In this document: positions 18,238 to 27,049 of the stretch, piece by piece
Layout of the letters: every line of letters starts with the position of its first letter
Position numbering within the stretch: the stretch's first letter is position 1
DNA from: Rheinheimera hassiensis
GTDB lineage: Bacteria > Pseudomonadota > Gammaproteobacteria > Enterobacterales > Alteromonadaceae
DNA: 64,000 bases
Reading direction: 5' to 3'
Assembly (NCBI RefSeq): GCF_022436675.1
Contig: NZ_JAKUJZ010000006.1
Location: forward strand, 62,001 to 126,000
Notes under the pieces: generated by a model
The model's input: the letters and a program-made list of their open reading frames with translations, nothing else
Database searches by the model: none
Told to the model about the DNA's origin: nothing
Position numbers and translations under genes: made by a program

Positions 18238-19323
18238 ATGCGTTATATCAACACCCTTAACTTCGACCATCAGCAAAGCGATAAAATCGGCATACTGTTA
18301 ACCAACCTTGGTACCCCGGACGAAGCCACACCCAAAGCTCTGAAACGCTATTTAAAGCAGTTTTTATCTGACCCCCGCGTGGTAGAAGTGCCGCGCCTGC
18401 TATGGTGGTTAATTTTAAACGGCGTAATTTTGCAGTTCCGGCCGCGCCGCTCAGCCAAAGCTTATGCTACCGTATTTACCGAACAAGGCTCGCCATTACT
18501 ATTTCATACTCAGGCACAACGCGATGCCGTTGCGGCTCAACTACAACAAGATGGCCTGACTGATGTGGTGGTCGAATTTGCCATGCGCTACGGCAACCCT
18601 TCTTTTGACTCGGTATTAGATAAAATGTTTGCCCAAGGCGTGCGCAAACTGATTGTGCTGCCGCTGTACCCGCAATACTCGGCCTCTACTTCAGCATCGA
18701 CCTTTGATGAGCTGGCACGTAATTTTATGCGCCGCCGCTGGTTGCCCGATTTGCGCTTTGTGTCACATTATCCGGATTACGCCCCCTTTATTGCCGCCGC
18801 TGCCGACAAAATTCGCCGCCATTGGCAGCAACACGGCCAGGCCGAAAAACTGATTTTGTCTTATCATGGCATCCCAAAACGCTATTTACTTAATGGCGAC
18901 CCATATCACTGTGAATGCTATAAAACTTCGCGCTTAATTGCTGAGCAACTGGGTTTGAACAAAGACCAGTATATGACCACCTTTCAGTCACGCTTTGGCC
19001 GTGAAGAATGGCTAAAACCTTACACCGATGAAACATTAAAAGCGCTACCGGCACAAGGCGTAAAAAGTGTGCAAATTTTTTGCCCGGGGTTTTCGGCAGA
19101 TTGCCTGGAAACTATTGAAGAAATTGGCGAAGAAAACAAAGAATACTTTTTGCATGCCGGAGGCCAGCGTTACGAATACATCGAAGCGCTAAATGCCGGG
19201 CCACAACATATTAACGCGCTGTGTCAGTTAATTAAAGACAACCTGCATGGCTGGCAGGTTAGCGCAGATCCAGAACGGGCATTGCGTGCAAGTAGCCTCA
19301 AATCAGAAAAATACGGAGACTAA
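18238..19323 (+). CDS. hemH: Ferrochelatase
   Basis: A 361-residue ferrochelatase that inserts ferrous iron into protoporphyrin IX, the last step of haem synthesis. The ILLTNLGTPDEATP start motif, YPQYSASTSAS block, the catalytic histidine in LSYHGIPKRYL (near residue 211) and the CPGFSADCLETIEEIGEEN segment with the conserved glutamates are visible. The ribosome binding site is weak. The penicillin-binding protein gene follows after 9 bases in the same direction. Confidence 0.95.
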   Translation: MRYINTLNFDHQQSDKIGILLTNLGTPDEATPKALKRYLKQFLSDPRVVEVPRLLWWLILNGVILQFRPRRSAKAYATVFTEQGSPLLFHTQAQRDAVAAQLQQDGLTDVVVEFAMRYGNPSFDSVLDKMFAQGVRKLIVLPLYPQYSASTSASTFDELARNFMRRRWLPDLRFVSHYPDYAPFIAAAADKIRRHWQQHGQAEKLILSYHGIPKRYLLNGDPYHCECYKTSRLIAEQLGLNKDQYMTTFQSRFGREEWLKPYTDETLKALPAQGVKSVQIFCPGFSADCLETIEEIGEENKEYFLHAGGQRYEYIEALNAGPQHINALCQLIKDNLHGWQVSADPERALRASSLKSEKYGD

Positions 19324-19332
19324 ACTGCTTGT

Positions 19333-22300
19333 ATGAGCACCAGCAACGGTAATAAAACGCGGACTGAACCAACATTAAATGCACCACCGCTGCTAAACAG
19401 AATGAAGTTTGATAATGTGCGGGAAACGCCCTATGTTGCCCCACAGCAGCCGCCATTGCGTTTAACCCGCTGGTTATTGTTGTTGGCCATTATATTGCTG
19501 GGTGTGGCGGCTTATCAGGAAAGCCGCAACCATTTTTACCAGTCTACGCTCTGGCACTGGCTGGTGGGCAAACTAAGCTATCAGGTGGTTTCTGGCCCGT
19601 CAGAACAAATACGCTATGCTCAGGCTGGGCCTTTTGACCAGCGCTTTGGCTACAGTAAGCTGCCACAGTGGCATGAAAAACTGCAGCAAACCGGCTTCCA
19701 TATCAGCCAGCAAAGCCAGTTTTCTGACAGCTTAAGACGCTACACCGACTATGGTTTTTACCCGCCGTATAATGAGAAAAGCCAAACTGGCCTGATCATT
19801 AACGGCTGCAAGCAAGAACAGCTGTATCAGGCGCAAGCCCCTGCCATGCAATTTGCAACCTTGCAGGAAATGGCGCCAATACTGGTAAAAAGCTTGCTGT
19901 TTGTTGAAGACAGAACCTTACTGACACCCGAGCACCCCCGGGCAAATCCGGTATTAAACTTACCACGGCTAGGTGCTGCGGTATGGTCACAGCTGCAGCG
20001 TGCAGCTGGCATTCCTGCGGCGGCTGCAGGTGGCAGCACCCTGGCGACCCAATTAGAAAAATATCGCCATAGCCCCCAAGGCCTTACATCAGATGTTGCT
20101 GATAAATTTCGCCAACTGGTATCCGCCAGTGTCCGGGCTTATCAGGCAGGGGTCGATACCCGCCAAGCCAGGCAACGTATCGTACTGGACTACATTAACA
20201 CCGTGCCGCTGGCTGCAACGCCAGGCTATGGCGAAGTGCACGGTATGGCAGAAGGGCTCTATGCCTGGTTTGGTGCCGAGCCCAAACAGGTTAATCAGCT
20301 GCTGCGCCAGGGCGGTCCCTACACCGATGCTCAAGGCCTGGCCCTTAAGCAGGTAATGGCTTTAATTATTGCCCAGCGTCGGCCATCTTATTATTTGCTA
20401 AAAGGCCGTGCCGACCTGGATCAACTAAGCACCCGCTATCTTAATTTGATGCAGCAACAGGGCATAGTACCTGCCGAACTTGCGACTAAAGCCATACAAC
20501 AAAAGCTAAGCTTTAATGGCAAGGCCGCTCCGGCGGCTTTACCCGGCACAGATTTTAAAGCCACCACCATGGTACGCAGCCGGCTGAGTCAGTTACTGAA
20601 CCAAAGCCTGTACCAGCTCGACCGGCTGGACCTAAGTAGCCAAACCACCATTCATAACGAGCTGCAACGCAGTATCAGCCAACACTTGCATAAGCTAAAT
20701 AACTATAATAGTGCTGAACAGGCAGGTCTGTTTGCAGATCGCTTGCTCTCGCCCGGTCAGCAAAGCAAAGTGCGCTACAGCTTTACGCTATACCAAAGCA
20801 CCGATAACGGTAATAAAGTGCGGGTGCAAACAGACAACACCGATCAACCCTTTGATATGAACGACTCCAGCAAACTGGAGTTGGGTTCAACCGCCAAACT
20901 GCGTGTACTGGTAAGCTATTTGCAAATCGTGGCAGAGCTGCACCGGCTTTATGCCGAAGAAAGCGCCGAAACTTTACGTTTTCTTGATTTAGCACCGCAA
21001 GACAACCTGACCAACTGGGCAGTAAGTTATTTAAGCGAGCAGCCAGGCGTCAGCCTCGACACCATGTTACAGGCAGCGTTGCAACGCCAGTACAGCGCCA
21101 ACCCAAGAGAAAGCTTTTACACCGGTGGCGGCTTGCACACCTTTAACAATTTTCGCAAGGAAGAAGACAAACTTAACCCTACTATTGCCGAATCACTGCA
21201 GCAATCTATTAACCTGCCTTTTGTACGCTTGCTACAAGATATGGTGAATTACAGCATTTACCATGGCGAAAATAGCAGTTACCAACTGCTGGCAGACGAT
21301 GATAACCCGCGCCGTGAGCAGTATCTGCGCCGTTTTGCCGACCGCGAAGGCACTACCTTTTTGCGCCGTTTCTGGCAAAAATATAAAGATAGTAACGCTG
21401 AGCAACGTATACAGCTGTATATTGCCAGCAGCAGGCAAACTCCGGAGCGGCTGGCGGTGGCGTACTTATATATCAACCCCAACAGCACTCTGGCGCAGTT
21501 TAGCGAACTGCTGCAACAACAATTTGCTGCCAGCGAAAAAGGCAACTGGCCAAAACTGTATGACAAATATCAGCCGGATGCCTTTAATTTGCCGGATCGG
21601 GCATATTTATCCAGAAGCCATCCGCTTGAATTATGGTTACTGGCCTACCTGCAGCAAACACCCGATGCCAGTTTGCAAGATGCCATTGCCGATAGCAGCG
21701 CTACACGGCAGGAAGTGTATCAGTGGCTGTTTAAAACCCGCTTTCGCAGCGCTCGGGATAACCGCATCCGTAACATGCTGGAAATTGAAGCGTTCTGGGA
21801 CCTACATCAGCGCTGGCAGCGCCTGGGTTACCCGTTTGACTATCTGGTGCCTTCACTGGCGACAGCGTTGGGCAGCTCTGGTGACAGACCGGCAGCACTG
21901 GCTGAGCTGATAGGTATTATTATCAACAATGGTAAGCGGGTACCCACCATCCGGATAGACAAGCTGGCATTTGCCACCGACACGCCATATCAGACCCACT
22001 TCGAGCGACCTTTACCACAGGCCCAGCAAGTGCTGGACGTGGAAGTGGCGGCTGCGGTCAGAACCGTATTGCAGCAAGTTGCAACCGACGGCACAGCCCG
22101 GCGTTTGCAACCCGCTTATGCCAATGCCAAACTGGCCATAGGTGGCAAAACCGGCACCGGCGATAACCGTCTGGTGCAGCTAAATACCAGAGGTCAGCAT
22201 GTCAGCTCAAAGGCATTAAACCGCACTGCAACCTTTGCGTTTTACCTGGGGTATCAGCATTTTGGTGTACTTACCGCTTATGTGCCCGACGCCGATGCTG

Positions 22301-22398
22301 AGCAGTTTAGCTTTACTTCAGCCTTACCTTTGCAGGTAATGAACAGTATGGCACCGCTTCTGGTACCTTATCTGACAGAAGGTGGTTGGTGTAATTAG
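19333..22398 (+). CDS. Bifunctional class A-like penicillin-binding protein
   Basis: A 1021-residue inner-membrane protein with one N-terminal membrane helix (about residues 48-63). A GT51 transglycosylase domain follows (about 175-360) with VEDRTLL, GGSTLATQLEKY and RIVLDYINTVPLA. The transpeptidase domain has STAK (SxxK) near residue 523, SIN (SxN) near 618 and GGKTGTGD (KTG) near 943. All key motifs are kept, but spacing is long and the sequence departs from PBP1a, 1b and 1c. It should polymerise and cross-link peptidoglycan; its special role is unclear. It follows hemH closely and its stop overlaps that of the convergent GGDEF gene. Confidence 0.85.
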   Translation: MSTSNGNKTRTEPTLNAPPLLNRMKFDNVRETPYVAPQQPPLRLTRWLLLLAIILLGVAAYQESRNHFYQSTLWHWLVGKLSYQVVSGPSEQIRYAQAGPFDQRFGYSKLPQWHEKLQQTGFHISQQSQFSDSLRRYTDYGFYPPYNEKSQTGLIINGCKQEQLYQAQAPAMQFATLQEMAPILVKSLLFVEDRTLLTPEHPRANPVLNLPRLGAAVWSQLQRAAGIPAAAAGGSTLATQLEKYRHSPQGLTSDVADKFRQLVSASVRAYQAGVDTRQARQRIVLDYINTVPLAATPGYGEVHGMAEGLYAWFGAEPKQVNQLLRQGGPYTDAQGLALKQVMALIIAQRRPSYYLLKGRADLDQLSTRYLNLMQQQGIVPAELATKAIQQKLSFNGKAAPAALPGTDFKATTMVRSRLSQLLNQSLYQLDRLDLSSQTTIHNELQRSISQHLHKLNNYNSAEQAGLFADRLLSPGQQSKVRYSFTLYQSTDNGNKVRVQTDNTDQPFDMNDSSKLELGSTAKLRVLVSYLQIVAELHRLYAEESAETLRFLDLAPQDNLTNWAVSYLSEQPGVSLDTMLQAALQRQYSANPRESFYTGGGLHTFNNFRKEEDKLNPTIAESLQQSINLPFVRLLQDMVNYSIYHGENSSYQLLADDDNPRREQYLRRFADREGTTFLRRFWQKYKDSNAEQRIQLYIASSRQTPERLAVAYLYINPNSTLAQFSELLQQQFAASEKGNWPKLYDKYQPDAFNLPDRAYLSRSHPLELWLLAYLQQTPDASLQDAIADSSATRQEVYQWLFKTRFRSARDNRIRNMLEIEAFWDLHQRWQRLGYPFDYLVPSLATALGSSGDRPAALAELIGIIINNGKRVPTIRIDKLAFATDTPYQTHFERPLPQAQQVLDVEVAAAVRTVLQQVATDGTARRLQPAYANAKLAIGGKTGTGDNRLVQLNTRGQHVSSKALNRTATFAFYLGYQHFGVLTAYVPDADAEQFSFTSALPLQVMNSMAPLLVPYLTEGGWCN

Positions 22399-23384
22399 CC
22401 GGTAACAACCTGATTGCGTCCAAGATGTTTAGCCTGGTACAACGCCATATCCGCACGGTGTAACCAGGCTTCCCAATCTTCGCCCGGTTGTAACTGGGCC
22501 ACGCCTATAGAAGTGGTCAGGTGCGAGCCATCTGGTAACATCATGCGACGCTCAACGCCGGCCCGCAGTTTCTCTGCCAATCTATTAAGATCTGCCGGCT
22601 TGGTATCTGCCACCAGTACAACAAACTCTTCACCACCGAAGCGGAATACCTGATCATGTAAACGCAACATAGATTGCAGCACAGGGATTAGTTCAATCAG
22701 CTTTTGATCGCCAACTTTATGCCCATGGTTATCATTAATTTGTTTAAAATGATCCAGGTCGAGCAAAATAAGCCCGTATTGCCGCCCACTTTTAGTAAAC
22801 TCATAAATGGCAACCGCCAGTTGATCATTTAACGTACGCCGGTTTGACGCCCCAGTTAAGCTGTCGGTTGTTGCAAGTCGTTTTAATTCCTGCCGCTGTA
22901 CCTGAGCCCGATAAGCAAAAATAAAAGCAAATACGCTGGAAATGGTTGTTGTTACCACAAAAGACATCATCTGAAACTGGCTGTCAAAAACACTGCCTGG
23001 GCGCAAAAAAGCATAACTTAACAGGGCCAATAGCATAGTAACTAACAACACAAAGGCTTTAAGCGGAGACACCAGAAAGAATATAAACACCAAAAACGGA
23101 TAGACCCAAAACAGGCCATCTACACCCAAATTAATACATACCAGCACAGCGCCAATACAAAACACTACCGCCATAAACAGGCCGGGCTTTACCGTATCGC
23201 CGCTACGCCAGGCCACACGGGTAGCGATAATGGAGCAGGTTACCATCAATAAATCTGCAATGCCGACAACAATATTGCCGGTATACAGACGATACAGACC
23301 ATAAGGTGTGACACACAGCACAATAATAGCTCCGACCAGAGTTAACATAGCCAGATAAAAATCGCTTTTTAAACGCTCCAACAC
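22395..23384 (-). CDS. Membrane-bound GGDEF diguanylate cyclase
   Basis: A 329-residue protein. Residues about 15-165 hold five or six membrane helices without an evident known sensor domain. A GGDEF domain follows, with signature GGEEF near residue 246. RLHD lies five residues before it and forms the RxxD inhibitory site, so the enzyme probably makes c-di-GMP and is subject to product inhibition. ATTDSLTGASNRR opens the domain as usual. It converges with the penicillin-binding protein gene with a 4-base overlap. Confidence 0.92.
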   Translation of the reverse strand: MLERLKSDFYLAMLTLVGAIIVLCVTPYGLYRLYTGNIVVGIADLLMVTCSIIATRVAWRSGDTVKPGLFMAVVFCIGAVLVCINLGVDGLFWVYPFLVFIFFLVSPLKAFVLLVTMLLALLSYAFLRPGSVFDSQFQMMSFVVTTTISSVFAFIFAYRAQVQRQELKRLATTDSLTGASNRRTLNDQLAVAIYEFTKSGRQYGLILLDLDHFKQINDNHGHKVGDQKLIELIPVLQSMLRLHDQVFRFGGEEFVVLVADTKPADLNRLAEKLRAGVERRMMLPDGSHLTTSIGVAQLQPGEDWEAWLHRADMALYQAKHLGRNQVVTG

Positions 23385-23488
23385 CGCTGGTATCCCCGTC
23401 CGTGCTAAATTATTTCTTATTAATATAGAAGCATCGTAGCTTATTCACTAACCACAAAGCAAAATCACGTAACGGCGCTACCTTGCAG

Positions 23489-24076
23489 CTAGCGCAACAA
23501 TGCTGCGCTTAACTGATTAAAATGATTGAAACTCCAATCTGCCTGAGCAGCAAAATGCTGGTTATATTGATTCAGATATAAGCAAGACGCCATACCTGCG
23601 TTGGCAGCAGTTTGAATATCAAAAATATAATCACCAACATAAATCATCTGCTGTACAGGCAACTGCAATTCAGCAGCAAAACGCAGCAAACCGGCCGGAT
23701 CAGGTTTTGCGGCGCAGTCTTCCCGTGTCAGCACACGCTGAATAGGGATCTGCAACCGTTGTAACGTTAACTGAGTTGCTGCGCGCATATTTCGTGTCAG
23801 TAGCGCCAGCGGTATACCGGCTTTTATCAGTGTCTGTAAGCACTCTTCAGCGCCAGGCATCCAGCAGGCTTGTCTGGCGCCGTTTAGCTCATGCTGGCAG
23901 ATAATCTGCTCGATTCTGCTGTTTTCAGCGGGATCAGCCACCTGAGCCAATGTTTCCAGTAAAGGTGTGCCATGCGGCCAGCCGATATCGTCACACATAG
24001 CGGCAAAATCTAACGCCGAGTCAACCAGAGTGCCGTCAAGGTCAAACACTACTGCTTTTATATGTTGTAGCTGCAA
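23489..24076 (-). CDS. HAD-superfamily phosphatase (subfamily IA)
   Basis: A 195-residue cytoplasmic hydrolase. Motif I is VVFDLDGTLVDS (catalytic aspartates 11 and 13), motif II LLTRN near residue 93, motif III lysine in CAAKPDPAG near 124 and motif IV VGDYIFDI near 148. A small helical cap lies between motifs I and II. The set resembles phosphoglycolate or nucleotide phosphatases but the substrate cannot be fixed. It is transcribed alone. Confidence 0.85.
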   Translation of the reverse strand: MQLQHIKAVVFDLDGTLVDSALDFAAMCDDIGWPHGTPLLETLAQVADPAENSRIEQIICQHELNGARQACWMPGAEECLQTLIKAGIPLALLTRNMRAATQLTLQRLQIPIQRVLTREDCAAKPDPAGLLRFAAELQLPVQQMIYVGDYIFDIQTAANAGMASCLYLNQYNQHFAAQADWSFNHFNQLSAALLR

Positions 24077-24236
24077 GCCGAAGCTCCTTATTCCATATTA
24101 GTCATTTTGGTCAAAAGTTAGTGAAATCTATCTCTGAGCTGCTTTCGCCTAAACTTATGCTATTGTTTTTAAATGAATTAGCTTTGGCACACTTTCTGCC
24201 TGAATAATCATATCACTACATCATAAGGAAGAGAAA

Positions 24237-24650
24237 ATGAGTATTTTTAGGTTACTGTTTAATATACTGTGGTTTGTGCTGGGTGGTTTTGTCATGGGGC
24301 TACTGTGGTGGCTGGCAGGCCTGTTGTGTTTTATCAGTATTATTGGTATTCCCTTTGGCCGCAGCTGCTTTGTTATTGGCGAAATGGCGTTTTGGCCCTT
24401 TGGTCAGGATGCAGTAAACCGGCGCTACATTAACCGCTATGACGATATAGGTACCGGTACTATGGGTACACTGGGCAATATTATCTGGTTTTTGTTTTTT
24501 GGTATCTGGCTGGCTATTGGCCACCTTGGCCACGCGCTGGTATGCTTTGTCAGTATTATCGGCATACCTTTTGGCATACAGCATTTAAAACTGGCCATGC
24601 TATCGCTGGCACCTATTGGTAAAACGGTTGTAGCACGTCACGCCATCTGA
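24237..24650 (+). CDS. yccF: YccF-family inner membrane protein
   Basis: A 137-residue protein with two copies of a hydrophobic YccF repeat: FISIIGIPFGRSCF near residue 32 and FVSIIGIPFGIQHLK near 104, each preceded by a long membrane segment. It matches the YccF/DUF307 family found in many proteobacteria; the function is not known. GGAAGAG precedes the ATG. The Atl gene follows in the same direction. Confidence 0.88.
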   Translation: MSIFRLLFNILWFVLGGFVMGLLWWLAGLLCFISIIGIPFGRSCFVIGEMAFWPFGQDAVNRRYINRYDDIGTGTMGTLGNIIWFLFFGIWLAIGHLGHALVCFVSIIGIPFGIQHLKLAMLSLAPIGKTVVARHAI

Positions 24651-24679
24651 TGCTAAAACACGGATACATGTAGCAACAA

Positions 24680-25033
24680 ATGGGCATAACTTATATGGCA
24701 AAACACCACTATCAGCGTATCTGGCAAACGGTAAAGCAAATTCCAGCCGGCAAAGTAGCCAGCTATGGCCAGATAGCAGATTTGGCAGGCCTGCCCGGCC
24801 GCGCCAGATTAGTGGGCAAAGCACTGGGATATGCCCCAACCGAACTCGCAGTACCCTGGTATAGAGTACTGCGTAGTGATCGCAGCCTGGCGTTTCCACA
24901 AGGATCAGCAACAGCCGAAGAGCAACGCCAGCATTTGCTGGCAGAAGGTGTATTGATAAAACAGAACAGGGTAAGCAAGAACGATATCTGGCAGCCTGAA
25001 TTGGCAGAATTACTATTTAACCTGCAGTATTAA
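24680..25033 (+). CDS. Alkyltransferase-like DNA repair protein (Atl type)
   Basis: About 117 residues (112 if translation starts at the in-frame ATG 24695, which is equally possible). It matches the C-terminal domain of O6-methylguanine-DNA methyltransferase: QIPAGKVASYGQIADLAG with the helix-turn-helix and arginine finger, then VPWYRVL where true methyltransferases have PCHRV. Loss of the active-site cysteine marks the Atl/YbaZ group, which binds O6-alkylguanine and hands it to nucleotide excision repair. Tyr in place of the usual His after PW is a small variation. Confidence 0.85.
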   Translation: MGITYMAKHHYQRIWQTVKQIPAGKVASYGQIADLAGLPGRARLVGKALGYAPTELAVPWYRVLRSDRSLAFPQGSATAEEQRQHLLAEGVLIKQNRVSKNDIWQPELAELLFNLQY

Positions 25034-25035
25034 TA

Positions 25036-25326
25036 TTAAACCCGGTTTAGCCGTTTCTTTGAGCGTAGTAAAGCTTCCTGCTCAAACTCTTCCATATATT
25101 CAGCTAAATCGCCTTTCCATTTTTCATCAGCTGCATCTACTGCATCTTTAACTAAACCCACTTCAAGTTGATCACGTTGCACCAGCAGTTTATGCGCCCG
25201 GCTATGCATTTCCAGCTCAACCTCAGCCTGAATCTGACTGATTGAGCGCAGTAATAACAATTTACGGTAAGCAAAAAACGCAAAAAAGTTGATGATTATA
25301 AGAATAAAAAAGTATAACCAATTCAT
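25036..25326 (-). CDS. Unknown small membrane-anchored protein with coiled coil
   Basis: A 96-residue protein with an N-terminal membrane helix (about residues 3-22) and a charged helical tail (SQIQAEVELEMHSRAH through RSKKRLNRV) likely to form a coiled coil. No family recognised. Its start overlaps the stop of the 172-residue membrane gene by 4 bases, implying coupled translation and possibly a complex. Confidence 0.6.
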   Translation of the reverse strand: MNWLYFFILIIINFFAFFAYRKLLLLRSISQIQAEVELEMHSRAHKLLVQRDQLEVGLVKDAVDAADEKWKGDLAEYMEEFEQEALLRSKKRLNRV

Positions 25327-25841
25327 CCCACAGCCAACCTTATATTTTTACTCTTAGTTTTCACATTCGCAACCCAAAGCGCAACTATTACAGGTACTAA
25401 GATAACGTTAATAATCGGGATGCCGTACTGGTAAAGTACCAGGAAAATGTCAGTATTACTGACAAAGCGATCAAAAAATCTAATTGTCTGTATTGACGCT
25501 AAAGCCAAAAATGCAACGCCGACAATATTTGCAATGCTGCTGACGTTTTGTCTCAATAAATTGTGAAATTTATAAAGTAAGAATATCGCTACACAATCGA
25601 AAAAAATAAACACGCCGTACCACAGAAACTTATAGAACACACCAGGCAAACTGGCTAATTGATAGAGCAATGGAGTTAAAGCAGTCATTGCTCCATTTGC
25701 AACAGCTAAAACCATCAGTGAGATAACTAAAGACGATACCTTTCGCTCAATAAACACTGAAAGAACAAATAATAAAAAATATGCCACAAATACCAGCTTA
25801 CCAAGATCAAATAATATTGTCTCAACAGTGTCCCAGATCAT
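25323..25841 (-). CDS. Unknown five-helix membrane protein
   Basis: A 172-residue protein with about five membrane helices and a basic C-terminus (VKTKSKNIRLAVG). I do not recognise it. It is AT-rich compared with its surroundings. It overlaps the downstream coiled-coil gene by 4 bases, and a repeat-bearing small gene lies 28 bases upstream on the same strand, so the three may be one unit. Confidence 0.6.
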   Translation of the reverse strand: MIWDTVETILFDLGKLVFVAYFLLFVLSVFIERKVSSLVISLMVLAVANGAMTALTPLLYQLASLPGVFYKFLWYGVFIFFDCVAIFLLYKFHNLLRQNVSSIANIVGVAFLALASIQTIRFFDRFVSNTDIFLVLYQYGIPIINVILVPVIVALWVANVKTKSKNIRLAVG

Positions 25842-25869
25842 AGTGTCCCCTCTATAAGGTTAATTAGAA

Positions 25870-26175
25870 TCACGTGTTAGGCGGCTCTATACCTTCACCA
25901 TTACCAGAAACTGTAACGGGTGGCTCAATACCCTCACCATTACCAGCAACTGTATTCGGCGGCTCAATGCCCTCACCATTACCAAGTGTTGTGACTGCTT
26001 CTTTCGCCAGCAATGCTTTTGCTTGATCGCTAATTTGCACTGAATCGGTTGTTTTTATGGCAGGAGACGCTACAGCCTGAGTATTTTGTTGTTTTAACGG
26101 GGCCGTGGCTGCTTTTTCCTGAGTATATAACTGCAACTGGGCAGTGTTGTTATTGCTGATATTATTTACTGACAT
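25870..26175 (-). CDS. Small unknown protein with C-terminal GNGEGIEPP repeats
   Basis: A 101-residue hydrophilic protein without signal peptide. Residues 1-45 are rich in Gln, Asn and Ala. A helical DSVQISDQAKALLAKE segment near residues 44-59 resembles a motif seen in several short proteins of marine gammaproteobacteria and, faintly, FlgM-like tails. Residues 65-101 are three near-perfect 13-residue repeats, GNGEGIEPPNTVA and variants, the last cut at 11. GAGGT lies about 8 bases before the start, so translation is likely. Function unknown. It heads a possible three-gene unit. Confidence 0.6.
   Translation of the reverse strand: MSVNNISNNNTAQLQLYTQEKAATAPLKQQNTQAVASPAIKTTDSVQISDQAKALLAKEAVTTLGNGEGIEPPNTVAGNGEGIEPPVTVSGNGEGIEPPNT
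25873..25983 (-). repeat. 39-bp coding tandem repeat (three units)
   Basis: Units at 25945-25983, 25906-25944 and 25873-25905 (33 bases, truncated by the stop codon) encode GNGEGIEPP followed by NTVA, VTVS and NT. The bases differ at several third positions while the GNGEGIEPP core is unchanged, suggesting selection on the peptide rather than a fresh duplication. Confidence 0.9.
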
Positions 26176-26323
26176 GCTCTACCTCTTGTATTGAGTTGTA
26201 TCTCAGCCTCATACTAAGATCCATAGCAAAAGAACTCCAGCAAATTTACAGCCATTTATTTGACAAAAAAGTGATATTTACGCCAAAGATGTAACCTTAA
26301 GTAATTATCCGGCCTATATAAGG

Positions 26324-26914
26324 ATGAAAGTGAATTATCTTGCCCATGCTGTGTTAGCAAAACCCAACCTTTATTCACTTACCGGGAATTTGCTTGGTGA
26401 TTTTTGTAAAGGCATGCCGCTGGACACTTTGCACCCGGATATCCGGGCTGGATTGCTAAATCACCGGGCTACAGACAGTTTTACTGATCAGCATCCTGAA
26501 GTCAGGCAACTAAAAGCCTTGTTCTCCCCCACCCGGCGCCGCTTTGCCGGTATTGCACTGGACGTGTTATTTGATCACTTTCTTATCAGACATTGGCAAC
26601 AGTTTTACAGCACAACCTTCGCCGATTACAAACAACAGCTTTATGCTGATTTAGCCGCGGCTGAACCGTTAATGCCTGTAGTCATGGCAAACACAATGCG
26701 CAGTGTGCGTACGCATGACTGGTTCAGTAGCTACCAGCAACTGCCGCAGTTAGGAATGGCATTAGACCGTATTGCCAGCCGAATAAGGTTTGCACATCAA
26801 TTCGCCGGCATTATTGACGAAATTCAGCCGCAATATACCGCTTTGGAGCAGAGCTTTTTAAGGTTTTACCCACAATTGCAGCAACATATACAGCAATTGG
26901 CGCTTGAAGCCTGA
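26324..26914 (+). CDS. acpH: Acyl carrier protein phosphodiesterase
   Basis: A 196-residue enzyme of the AcpH family, which removes the 4'-phosphopantetheine arm from holo-ACP using a divalent metal. It starts MKVNYLAHAVLA and continues GNLLGDFCKG, with LLNHRATDSFTDQH and ALDVLFDHFLIRHW supplying the His and Asp metal ligands of this HD-like fold. Length matches E. coli AcpH (193). It stands alone between a minus-strand cluster and the YebC paralogue. Confidence 0.93.
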   Translation: MKVNYLAHAVLAKPNLYSLTGNLLGDFCKGMPLDTLHPDIRAGLLNHRATDSFTDQHPEVRQLKALFSPTRRRFAGIALDVLFDHFLIRHWQQFYSTTFADYKQQLYADLAAAEPLMPVVMANTMRSVRTHDWFSSYQQLPQLGMALDRIASRIRFAHQFAGIIDEIQPQYTALEQSFLRFYPQLQQHIQQLALEA

Positions 26915-27049
26915 GCAATAACACCCCACCACAAATAGGTTTGATGTTATTCCAACAGATTTATCCCGCCATTAGTTGCGTTAAAAGCCTGCTATTGGCT
27001 AGACTAGCGCCCTGTTCGTTTTGATAGCTAAAAATACAGGAGCGCAATA

